From positions 1,550,001 to 1,614,000 of the forward strand of contig CALSFV010000006.1 in assembly GCA_943737045.1 (NCBI GenBank): a stretch of 64,000 nucleotides of DNA. Direction: 5' to 3'. The notes beneath the pieces were generated by a model that had not been told where the DNA came from, searched no databases, and saw only the letters and a program-made list of their open reading frames with translations. Made by a program: the position numbers and the translations under genes. Of this stretch, positions 1 to 11,429 are shown piece after piece (the stretch's first letter is position 1; every line of letters starts with the position of its first letter). Source of the DNA: Parapristionchus giblindavisi. Lineage: Eukaryota; Nematoda; Chromadorea; Rhabditida; Diplogasteridae.

Positions 1-227
1 AATCACAACAACACGTAAACATCTTTATTCGATATCGTTCAATCAATAATTCACTGTATTACCTTGTGGAGTTTGCATCGCTGTAGGCCAATCAATATGA
101 GGAGCGAAGGCCTCATACTTCTCGAAAGACTCGGTCTGAAACAATAGATATATAATTAAATCCGTTATTTTCGTCTTCATCACAAATACAGTATCATAAT
201 ACGATACAGTACTGAGAGAAGATCAAA

Positions 228-460
228 GATTAAAATCACAACAACACGTAAACATCTTTATTCGATATCGGTCAATCAATAATTCACTGCATTACCTTAT
301 GGAGTTTACATCGCTGTAGATCAATAAATATGATGCGTGAAGGCCTCATACTTCTCGAAAGACTCGGTCTGAAACTATAGATATATAATTAAATCCATTA
401 TATTCGTCTTCATCACAAATAGAGTATCATTATACGATATAGTACTGAGAGAAGATCAAA
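228..460 (-). repeat. Representative class B monomer of the satellite
   Basis: A neighbouring 233-bp unit of the second main class. It has GATCAATAAATATGATGCG where class A has GACCAATCAATATGAGGAG, which is five clustered substitutions with no length change. On the minus strand the change creates an earlier TGA stop, shortening the open frame by five codons (ending ...THHIY instead of ...PHIDWSTAM). Class B often carries CTATAGATAT and GATATAGTACT downstream. Classes A and B alternate in locally fixed orders, which builds the higher-order repeats. Confidence 0.88.
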
Positions 461-495
461 GATTAAAATCACAACAACACATAAACATCTTTATT
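461..495 (-). terminator. Polyadenylation-signal-like AATAAA with GT-rich downstream tract, one per monomer
   Basis: On the minus strand AATAAA (495-490) lies 44 bases beyond the micro-ORF stop and is followed by a GT-rich stretch (GATGTTTATGTGTTGTTGTG). This is the canonical order of a metazoan 3' end. CTTTATTCG on the + strand, the source of the hexamer, is kept in practically every monomer. E2 inserted directly into it at 20511-20514. Use as a poly(A) site is inferred from order and spacing only. Confidence 0.35.
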
Positions 496-522
496 CGGTA
501 TCGGTCAATCAATAATTCACAG

Positions 523-529
523 TATTACC
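523..529 (-). promoter_or_regulatory. 5' splice donor-like site, one per monomer
   Basis: On the minus strand CACAAG/GTAATA lies 73 bases after the acceptor-like site. Variants across the array (AAT/GTAATA, AAA/GTAATA, AAG/GTCATG, ATG/GTAATA) all keep the GT. A transcript through the array could in principle splice a 73-base exon to the next monomer over about 160 bases. The 73-base length is not a multiple of three, so repeated exons would not keep frame. Function is inferred. Confidence 0.25.
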
Positions 530-538
530 TTGTGGAGT

Positions 539-646
539 TTACATCGCTGTAGACCAATCAATATGAGGAGTGAAGGCCTCATGCTTCTCGAAAGACTCGG
601 TCTGAAACAATAGATATATAATTAAATCCGTTATTTTCGTCTTCAT
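539..646 (-). other. ATG-started 35-codon micro-ORF carried by class A monomers
   Basis: The frame opens at a real ATG (646-644), runs 35 codons and stops at TAA (541-539). It begins MKTKITDLIIYLLFQ, a short hydrophobic stretch, and ends with an acidic/aromatic part and ...HIDWSTAM. An acceptor-like TTTCAG lies inside it, so the part downstream of 602 could instead be the coding end of a terminal exon. The frame recurs in many class A copies; class B copies stop five codons earlier. Two copies, at about 70 and 2161, have lost the stop (TGC in place of TAC on the + strand). Sequence conservation is no greater than in the rest of the monomer, so translation is unproven and I do not call a gene. 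Confidence 0.3.
602..610 (-). promoter_or_regulatory. 3' splice (or trans-splice) acceptor-like site, one per monomer
   Basis: On the minus strand the sequence TTGTTTCAG follows an AT-rich tract (TAATTATATATCTA) and precedes ACCGAG. The TTTCAG core resembles the nematode acceptor consensus. Essentially all monomers keep it: the base before TTTCAG is G, and only the three or four preceding bases vary (TATT, TATA, TATG, AATT). Function is inferred only. Confidence 0.35.
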
Positions 647-3600
647 CACAAATACAGTATAATAATACGATACAGTACTGAGAGAAGATTTAAGATTAAA
701 ATCACAACAACACAAAAACATCTTTATTCGGTATCGGTCAATCAATAATTCACTGTATTACCTTGTGGAGTTTACATCGCTATAGACCAATCAATATGAG
801 GAGCGAAGGCCTCATACTACTCGAAAGACTCGGTCTGAAACAATAGATATATAATTAAATCCATTATTTTCGTCTTCATCACAAATACAGTATCATAATA
901 CGATACAGTACTGAGAGAAGATCAAAGATTAAAATCACAACAACACATAAACATCTTTATTCGGTTTCGGTCAATCAATAATTCACTGTATTACCTTGTG
1001 GAGTTTACATCGCTGTAGGCCAATCAATATGAGGAGCGAAGGCCTCATACTTCTCGAAAGACTCGGTCTGAAACAATAGATATATAATTAAATCCGTTAT
1101 TTTCGTCTTCATCACAAATACAGTATCATAATACGATACAGTACTGAGAGAAGATCAAAGATTAAAATCACAACAACACGTAAACATCTTTATTCGATAT
1201 CGGTCAATCAATAATTCACTGCATTACCTTGTGGAGTTTACATCGCTGTAGATCAATAAATATGATGCGTGAAGGCCTCATACTTCTCGAAAGACTCGGT
1301 CTGAAACTATAGATATATAATTAAATCCATTATATTCGTCTTCATCACAAATAGAGTATCATTATACGATATAGTACTGAGAGAAGATCAAAGATTAAAA
1401 TCACAACAACACATAAACATCTTTATTCGGTATCGGTCAATCAATAATTCACAGTATTACCTTGTGGAGTTTACATCGCTGTAGACCAATCAATATGAGG
1501 AGTGAAGGCCTCATGCTTCTCGAAAGACTCGGTCTGAAACAATAGATATATAATTAAATCCGTTATTTTCGTCTTCATCACAAATACAGTATAATAATAC
1601 GATACAGTACTGAGAGAAGATTTAAGATTAAAATCACAACAACACAAAAACATCTTTATTCGGTATCGGTCAATCAATAATTCACTGCATTACCTTGTGG
1701 AGTTTACATCGGTGTAGACCATTCAATATGAGGAGTGAAGGCCTCATGCTTCTTGAAAGACTCGGTCTGAAACAATAGATATATAATTAAATCCATTATA
1801 TTCATCTTCATCACAAATAGAGTATCATTATACGATACAGTACTGAGAGAAGATCAAAGATCACAACAACACATAAACATCTTTATTCGGTATCGGTCAA
1901 TCAATAATTCACTGTATTACCTTGTGGAGTTTACATCGCTGTAGATCAATAAATATGATGCGTGAAGGCCTCATACTTCTGGAAAGACTCGGTCTGAAAC
2001 AAGAGATATATAATTAAATCCATTATTTTCGTCTTCATCACAAATACAGTATCATAATACGATACAGTACTGAGAGAAGATCAAAGATTAAAATCACAAC
2101 AACACATAAACATCTTTATTCGGTATCGGTCAATCAATAATTCACTGTATTACCTTGTGGAGTTTGCATCGCTGTAGGCCAATCAATATGAGGAGCGAAG
2201 GCCTCATACTTCTCGAAAGACTCGGTCTGAAACAATAGATATATAATTAAATCCGTTATTTTCGTCTTCATCACAAATACAGTATCATAATACGATACAG
2301 TACTGAGAGAAGATCAAAGATTAAAATCACAACAACACGTAAACATCTTTATTCGATATCGGTCAATCAATAATTCACTGCATTACCTTATGGAGTTTAC
2401 ATCGCTGTAGATCAATAAATATGATGCGTGAAGGCCTCATACTTCTCGAAAGACTCGGTCTGAAACTATAGATATATAATTAAATCCATTATATTCGTCT
2501 TCATCACAAATAGAGTATCATTATACGATATAGTACTGAGAGAAGATCAAAGATTAAAATCACAACAACACATAAACATCTTTATTCGGTATCGGTCAAT
2601 CAATAATTCACAGTATTACCTTGTGGAGTTTACATCGCTGTAGACCAATCAATATGAGGAGTGAAGGCCTCATGCTTCTCGAAAGACTCGGTCTGAAACA
2701 ATAGATATATAATTAAATCCGTTATTTTCGTCTTCATCACAAATACAGTATAATAATACGATACAGTACTGAGAGAAGATTTAAGATTAAAATCACAACA
2801 ACACAAAAACATCTTTATTCGGTATCGGTCAATCAATAATTCACTGTATTACCTTGTGGAGTTTACATCGCTATAGACCAATCAATATGAGGAGCGAAGG
2901 CCTCATACTACTCGAAAGACTCGGTCTGAAACAATAGATATATAATTAAATCCATTATTTTCGTCTTCATCACAAATACAGTATCATAATACGATACAGT
3001 ACTGAGAGAAGATCAAAGATTAAAATCACAACAACACATAAACATCTTTATTCGGTATCGGTCAATCAATAATTCACTGTATTACCTTGTGGAGTTTACA
3101 TCGCTGTAGGCCAATCAATATGAGGAGCGAAGGCCTCATACTTCTCGAAAGACTCGGTCTGAAACAATAGATATATAATTAAATCCGTTATTTTCGTCTT
3201 CATCACAAATACAGTATCATAATACGATACAGTACTGAGAGAAGATCAAAGATTAAAATCACAACAACACGTAAACATCTTTATTCGATATCGGTCAATC
3301 AATAATTCACTGCATTACCTTGTGGAGTTTACATCGCTGTAGATCAATAAATATGATGCGTGAAGGCCTCATACTTCTCGAAAGACTCGGTCTGAAACTA
3401 TAGATATATAATTAAATCCATTATATTCGTCTTCATCACAAATAGAGTATCATTATACGATATAGTACTGAGAGAAGATCAAAGATTAAAATCACAACAA
3501 CACATAAACATCTTTATTCGGTATCGGTCAATCAATAATTCACAGTATTACCTTGTGGGGTTTACATCGCTGTAGACCAATCAATATGAGGAGTGAAGGC

Positions 3601-4019
3601 CTCATGCTTCTCGAAAGACTCGGTCTGAAACAATAGATATATAATTAAATCCGTTATTTTCGTCTTCATCACAAATACAGTATAATAATACGATACAGTA
3701 CTGAGAGAAGATTTAAGATTAAAATCACAACAACACAAAAACATCTTTATTCGGTATCGGTCAATCAATAATTCACTGTATTACCTTGTGGAGTTTACAT
3801 CGCTATAGACCAATCAATATGAGGAGCGAAGGCCTCATACTACTCGAAAGACTCGGTCTGAAACAATAGATATATAATTAAATCCATTATTTTCGTCTTC
3901 ATCACAAATACAGTATCATAATACGATACAGTACTGAGAGAAGATCAAAGATTAAAATCACAACAACACGTAAACATCTTTATTCGATATCGGTCAATCA
4001 ATAATTCACTGCATGACCT

Positions 4020-7000
4020 TGTGGAGTTTACATCGCTGTAGATCAATAAATATGATGCGTGAAGGCCTCATACTTCTCGAAAGACTCGGTCTGAAACTAT
4101 AGATATATAATTAAATCCATTATATTCGTCTTCATCACAAATAGAGTATCATTATACGATATAGTACTGAGAGAAGATCAAAGATCACAACAACACATAA
4201 ACAACTTTATTCGACATCGATCAATCAATAATTCACTGTATTACCTTGTGGAGTTTACATCGCTGTAGATCAATAAATATGATGCGTGAAGGCCTCATAC
4301 TTCTCGAAAGACTCGGTCTGAAACAATAGATATATAATTAAATCCGTTATTTTCGTCTTCATCACAAATACAGTATCATAATACGATACAGTACTGAGAG
4401 AAGATTTAAGATTAAAATCACAACAACACAAAAACATCTTTATTCGGTATCGGTCAATCAATAATTCACTGTATTACCTTGTGGAGTTTACATCGCTGTA
4501 GACCAATCAATATGAGGAGCGAAGGCCTCATACTACTCGAAAGACTCGGTCTGAAACAATAGATATATAATTAAATCCATTATTTTCGTCTTCATCACAA
4601 ATACAGTATCATAATACGATACAGTACTGAGAGAAGATCAAAGATTAAAATCACAACAACACATAAACATCTTTATTCGGTATCGGTCAATCAATAATTC
4701 ACTGTATTACCTTGTGGAGTTTACATCGCTGTAGGCCAATCAATATGAGGAGCGAAGGCCTCATACTTCTCGAAAGACTCGGTCTGAAACAATAGATATA
4801 TAATTAAATCCGTTATTTTCGTCTTCATCACAAATACAGTATCATAATACGATACAGTACTGAGAGAAGATCAAAGATTAAAATCACAACAACACGTAAA
4901 CATCTTTATTCGATATCGGTCAATCAATAATTCACTGCATTACCTTGTGGAGTTTACATCGCTGTAGATCAATAAATATGATGCGTGAAGGCCTCATACT
5001 TCTCGAAAGACTCGGTCTGAAACTATAGATATATAATTAAATCCATTATATTCGTCTTCATCACAAATAGAGTATCATTATACGATATAGTACTGAGAGA
5101 AGATCAAAGATTAAAATCACAACAACACATAAACATCTTTATTCGGTATCGGTCAATCAATAATTCACAGTATTACCTTGTGGAGTTTACATCGCTGTAG
5201 ACCAATCAATATGAGGAGTGAAGGCCTCATGCTTCTCGAAAGACTCGGTCTGAAACAATAGATATATAATTAAATCCGTTATTTTCGTCTTCATCACAAA
5301 TACAGTATAATAATACGATACAGTACTGAGAGAAGATTTAAGATTAAAATCACAACAACACAAAAACATCTTTATTCGGTATCGGTCAATCAATAATTCA
5401 CTGTATTACCTTGTGGAGTTTACATCGCTATAGACCAATCAATATGAGGAGCGAAGGCCTCATACTACTCGAAAGACTCGGTCTGAAACAATAGATATAT
5501 AATTAAATCCATTATTTTCGTCTTCATCACAAATACAGTATCATAATACGATACAGTACTGAGAGAAGATCAAAGATTAAAATCACAACAACACGTAAAC
5601 ATCTTTATTCGATATCGGTCAATCAATAATTCACTGCATTACCTTGTGGAGTTTACATCGCTGTAGATCAATAAATATGATGCGTGAAGGCCTCATACTT
5701 CTCGAAAGACTCGGTCTGAAACTATAGATATATAATTAAATCCATTATATTCGTCTTCATCACAAATAGAGTATCATTATACGATATAGTACTGAGAGAA
5801 GATCAAAGATTAAAATCACAACAACACATAAACATCTTTATTCGGTATCGGTCAATCAATAATTCACAGTATTACCTTGTGGAGTTTACATCGCTGTAGA
5901 TCAATAAATATGATGCGTGAAGGCCTCATACTTCTCGAAAGACTCGGTCTGAAACTATAGATATATAATTAAATCCATTATATTCGTCTTCATCACAAAT
6001 AGAGTATCATTATACGATATAGTACTGAGAGAAGATCAAAGATCACAACAACACATAAACAACTTTATTCGACATCGATCAATCAATAATTCACTGTATT
6101 ACCTTGTGGAGTTTACATCGCTGTAGATCAATAAATATGATGCGTGAAGGCCTCATACTTCTCGAAAGACTCGGTCTGAAACAATAGATATATAATTAAA
6201 TCCGTTATTTTCGTCTTCATCACAAATACAGTATCATAATACGATACAGTACTGAGAGAAGATTTAAGATTAAAATCACAACAACACAAAAACATCTTTA
6301 TTCGGTATCGGTCAATCAATAATTCACTGTATTACCTTGTGGAGTTTACATCGCTGTAGACCAATCAATATGAGGAGCGAAGGCCTCATACTACTCGAAA
6401 GACTCGGTCTGAAACAATAGATATATAATTAAATCCATTATTTTCGTCTTCATCACAAATACAGTATCATAATACGATACAGTACTGAGAGAAGATCAAA
6501 GATTAAAATCACAACAACACATAAACATCTTTATTCGGTATCGGTCAATCAATAATTCACTGTATTACCTTGTGGAGTTTACATCGCTGTAGGCCAATCA
6601 ATATGAGGAGCGAAGGCCTCATACTTCTCGAAAGACTCGGTCTGAAACAATAGATATATAATTAAATCCGTTATTTTCGTCTTCATCACAAATACAGTAT
6701 CATAATACGATACAGTACTGAGAGAAGATCAAAGATTAAAATCACAACAACACGTAAACATCTTTATTCGATATCGGTCAATCAATAATTCACTGCATTA
6801 CCTTGTGGAGTTTACATCGCTGTAGATCAATAAATATGATGCGTGAAGGCCTCATACTTCTCGAAAGACTCGGTCTGAAACTATAGATATATAATTAAAT
6901 CCATTATATTCGTCTTCATCACAAATAGAGTATCATTATACGATATAGTACTGAGAGAAGATCAAAGATTAAAATCACAACAACACATAAACATCTTTAT

Positions 7001-7735
7001 TCGGTATCGGTCAATCAATAATTCACAGTATTACCTTGTGGAGTTTACATCGCTGTAGACCAATCAATATGAGGAGTGAAGGCCTCATGCTTCTCGAAAG
7101 ACTCGGTCTGAAACAATAGATATATAATTAAATCCGTTATTTTCGTCTTCATCACAAATACAGTATAATAATACGATACAGTACTGAGAGAAGATTTAAG
7201 ATTAAAATCACAACAACACAAAAACATCTTTATTCGGTATCGGTCAATCAATAATTCACTGTATTACCTTGTGGAGTTTACATCGCTATAGACCAATCAA
7301 TATGAGGAGCGAAGGCCTCATACTACTCGAAAGACTCGGTCTGAAACAATAGATATATAATTAAATCCATTATTTTCGTCTTCATCACAAATACAGTATC
7401 ATAATACGATACAGTACTGAGAGAAGATCAAAGATTAAAATCACAACAACACGTAAACATCTTTATTCGATATCGGTCAATCAATAATTCACTGCATTAC
7501 CTTGTGGAGTTTACATCGCTGTAGATCAATAAATATGATGCGTGAAGGCCTCATACTTCTCGAAAGACTCGGTCTGAAACTATAGATATATAATTAAATC
7601 CATTATATTCGTCTTCATCACAAATAGAGTATCATTATACGATATAGTACTGAGAGAAGATCAAAGATTAAAATCACAACAACACATAAACATCTTTATT
7701 CGGTATCGGTCAATCAATAATTCACAGTATTACCT
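4020..7735. repeat. Higher-order block: two tandem 1858-bp units
   Basis: The monomer order from about 4020 to 5877 recurs from about 5878 to 7735 (offset 1858, eight monomers of which one is 227 bp). The register is marked by the unusual CAACTTTATTCGACATCGATC monomer at about 4203 and 6061. The first monomer of each unit differs slightly (GCATGACC against AGTATTACC), so the exact junction is uncertain. Confidence 0.72.
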
Positions 7736-8420
7736 TGTGGAGTTTACATCGCTGTAGACCAATCAATATGAGGAGTGAAGGCCTCATGCTTCTCGAAAGA
7801 CTCGGTCTGAAACAATAGATATATAATTAAATCCATTATTTTCGTCTTCATCACAAATACAGTATCATAATACGATACAGTACTGAGAGAAGATCAAAGA
7901 TTAAAATCACAACAACACATAAACATCTTTATTCGGTATCGGTCAATCAATAATTCACTGTATTACCTTGTGGAGTTTACATCGCTGTAGGCCAATCAAT
8001 ATGAGGAGCGAAGGCCTCATACTTCTCGAAAGACTCGGTCTGAAACAATAGATATATAATTAAATCCGTTATTTTCGTCTTCATCACAAATACAGTATCA
8101 TAATACGATACAGTACTGAGAGAAGATCAAAGATTAAAATCACAACAACACGTAAACATCTTTATTCGATATCGGTCAATCAATAATTCACTGCATTACC
8201 TTGTGGAGTTTACATCGCTGTAGATCAATAAATATGATGCGTGAAGGCCTCATACTTCTCGAAAGACTCGGTCTGAAACTATAGATATATAATTAAATCC
8301 ATTATATTCGTCTTCATCACAAATAGAGTATCATTATACGATATAGTACTGAGAGAAGATCAAAGATTAAAATCACAACAACACATAAACATCTTTATTC
8401 GGTATCGGTCAATCAATAAT

Positions 8421-9806
8421 TCACAGTATTACCTTGTGGAGTTTACATCGCTGTAGACCAATCAATATGAGGAGTGAAGGCCTCATGCTTCTCGAAAGAC
8501 TCGGTCTGAAACAATAGATATATAATTAAATCCGTTATTTTCGTCTTCATCACAAATACAGTATAATAATACGATACAGTACTGAGAGAAGATTTAAGAT
8601 TAAAATCACAACAACACAAAAACATCTTTATTCGGTATCGGTCAATCAATAATTCACTGTATTACCTTGTGGAGTTTACATCGCTATAGACCAATCAATA
8701 TGAGGAGCGAAGGCCTCATACTACTCGAAAGACTCGGTCTGAAACAATAGATATATAATTAAATCCATTATATTCGTCTTCATCACAAATAGAGTATCAT
8801 TATACGATATAGTACTGAGAGAAGATCAAAGATCACAACAACACATAAACAACTTTATTCGACATCGATCAATCAATAATTCACTGTATTACCTTGTGGA
8901 GTTTACATCGCTGTAGATCAATAAATATGATGCGTGAAGGCCTCATACTTCTCGAAAGACTCGGTCTGAAACAATAGATATATAATTAAATCCGTTATTA
9001 TCGTCTTCATCACAAATACAGTATCATAATACGATACAGTACTGAGAGAAGATTTAAGATTAAAATCACAACAACACAAAAACATCTTTATTCGGTATCG
9101 GTCAATCAATAATTCACAGTATTACCTTGTGGAGTTTACATCGCTGTAGACCAATCAATATGAGGAGTGAAGGCCTCATGCTTCTCGAAAGACTCGGTCT
9201 GAAACAATAGATATATAATTAAATCCGTTATTTTCGTCTTCATCACAAATACAGTATAATAATACGATACAGTACTGAGAGAAGATTTAAGATTAAAATC
9301 ACAACAACACAAAAACATCTTTATTCGGTATCGGTCAATCAATAATTCACTGTATTACCTTGTGGAGTTTACATCGCTATAGACCAATCAATATGAGGAG
9401 CGAAGGCCTCATACTACTCGAAAGACTCGGTCTGAAACAATAGATATATAATTAAATCCATTATATTCGTCTTCATCACAAATAGAGTATCATTATACGA
9501 TATAGTACTGAGAGAAGATCAAAGATCACAACAACACATAAACAACTTTATTCGACATCGATCAATCAATAATTCACTGTATTACCTTGTGGAGTTTACA
9601 TCGCTGTAGATCAATAAATATGATGCGTGAAGGCCTCATACTTCTCGAAAGACTCGGTCTGAAACAATAGATATATAATTAAATCCGTTATTATCGTCTT
9701 CATCACAAATACAGTATCATAATACGATACAGTACTGAGAGAAGATTTAAGATTAAAATCACAACAACACAAAAACATCTTTATTCGGTATCGGTCAATC
9801 AATAAT
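8421..9806. repeat. Higher-order block: two tandem 693-bp trimers
   Basis: Three monomers (233+233+227) are repeated at an offset of 693. Both copies share the private CGTTATTATCGTC variant (near 8995 and 9688), which I did not see elsewhere, so this is a recent local duplication. Confidence 0.8.
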
Positions 9807-11429
9807 TCACTGTATTACCTTGTGGAGTTTACATCGCTGTAGACCAATCAATATGAGGAGCGAAGGCCTCATACTACTCGAAAGACTCGGTCTGAAACAA
9901 TAGATATATAATTAAATCCATTATTTTCGTCTTCATCACAAATACAGTATCATAATACGATACAGTACTGAGAGAAGATCAAAGATTAAAATCACAACAA
10001 CACGTAAACATCTTTATTCGATATCGGTCAATCAATAATTCACTGCATTACCTTGTGGAGTTTACATCGCTGTAGATCAATAAATATGATGCGTGAAGGC
10101 CTCATACTTCTCGAAAGACTCGGTCTGAAACAATTGATATATAATTAAATCCATTATATTCGTCTTCATCACAAATAGAGTATCATTATACGATATAGTA
10201 CTGAGAGAAGATCAAAGATTAAAATCACAACAACACATAAACATCTTTATTCGGTATCGGTCAATCAATAATTCACAGTATTACCTTGTGGAGTTTACAT
10301 CGCTGTAGACCAATCAATATGAGGAGTGAAGGCCTCATGCTTCTCGAAAGACTCGGTCTGAAACAATAGATATATAATTAAATCCATTATATTCGTCTTC
10401 ATCACAAATAGAGTATCATTATACGATATAGTACTGAGAGAAGATCAAAGATCACAACAACACATAAACATCTTTATTCGGTATCGGTCAATCAATAATT
10501 CACTGTATTACCTTGTGGAGTTTACATCGCTGTAGATCAATAAATATGATGCGTGAAGGCCTCATACTTCTCGAAAGACTCGGTCTGAAACAATAGATAT
10601 ATAATTAAATCCGTTATTTTCGTCTTCATCACAAATACAGTATAATAATACGATACAGTACTGAGAGAAGATTTAAGATTAAAATCACAACAACACAAAA
10701 ACATCTTTATTCGGTATCGGTCAATCAATAATTCACTGTATTACCTTGTGGAGTTTACATCGCTATAGACCAATCAATATGAGGAGCGAAGGCCTCATAC
10801 TACTCGAAAGACTCGGTCTGAAACAATAGATATATAATTAAATCCATTATTTTCGTCTTCATCACAAATACAGTATCATAATACGATACAGTACTGAGAG
10901 AAGATCAAAGATTAAAATCACAACAACACGTAAACATCTTTATTCGATATCGGTCAATCAATAATTCACTGCATTACCTTGTGGAGTTTACATCGCTGTA
11001 GATCAATAAATATGATGCGTGAAGGCCTCATACTTCTCGAAAGACTCGGTCTGAAACTATAGATATATAATTAAATCCATTATATTCGTCTTCATCACAA
11101 ATAGAGTATCATTATACGATATAGTACTGAGAGAAGATCAAAGATTAAAATCACAACAACACATAAACATCTTTATTCGGTATCGGTCAATCAATAATTC
11201 ACTGTATTACCTTGTGGAGTTTACATCGCTGTAGACCAATCAATATGAGGAGCGAAGGCCTCATACTTCTCGAAAGACTCGGTCTGAAACAATTGATATA
11301 TAATTAAATCCATTATGTTCGTCTTCATCACAAATACAGTATCATAATACGATACATTACTGAGAGAAGATTTAAGATTAAAATCACAACAACACAAAAA
11401 CATCTTTATTCGGTATCGGTCAATCAAAA

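Larger units (their letters stand above)
461..693 (-). repeat. Representative class A monomer of the satellite
   Basis: One 233-bp unit chosen as reference. Class A is defined on the + strand by GTAGACCAATCAATATGAGG (often with GAGCGAAGG or GAGTGAAGG). On the minus strand this copy holds, in order: an ATG-started open frame (646-539), a TTTCAG acceptor-like site ending at 602, the TAA stop (541-539), an AAG/GTAATA donor-like site (528), an AATAAA hexamer (495-490) and a GT-rich tract (about 489-461). It contains short palindromes (AGGCCT, CAGTACTG, AGAC-TCG-GTCT) but no CENP-B box. Confidence 0.9.
1..3770. repeat. Higher-order block: 2091-bp duplication built on a 932-bp tetramer
   Basis: Positions 1 to about 1679 recur at 2092 to about 3770, an offset of 2091 (nine monomers, one of them 227 bp). 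The rare AGTTTGCATC variant at 70 and 2161 confirms the register. Within each copy a four-monomer order (A with GGCC, B, A with GAGTG, A with CTATAG) repeats at 932 bp. The copies diverge near 1680/3771, where CTGCATTACC faces CTGTATTACC. Confidence 0.8.

Noticed and set aside
461..693. CENP-B box in the monomer
   Set aside because: I looked for TTCGnnnnAnnCGGG on both strands. The candidates ATTCGGTATCGG and CTCGAAAGACTCGG do not fit the pattern.
539..745. Recurrent 63-83-codon open frames on the minus strand of nearly every monomer (e.g. 539-745, 1471-1677, 11221-11427, 63698-63949)
   Set aside because: They start at TTG, not ATG. They span the splice-like and poly(A)-like motifs and cannot continue between monomers because 233 is not a multiple of three. 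Their recurrence is explained by the tandem repeat alone.
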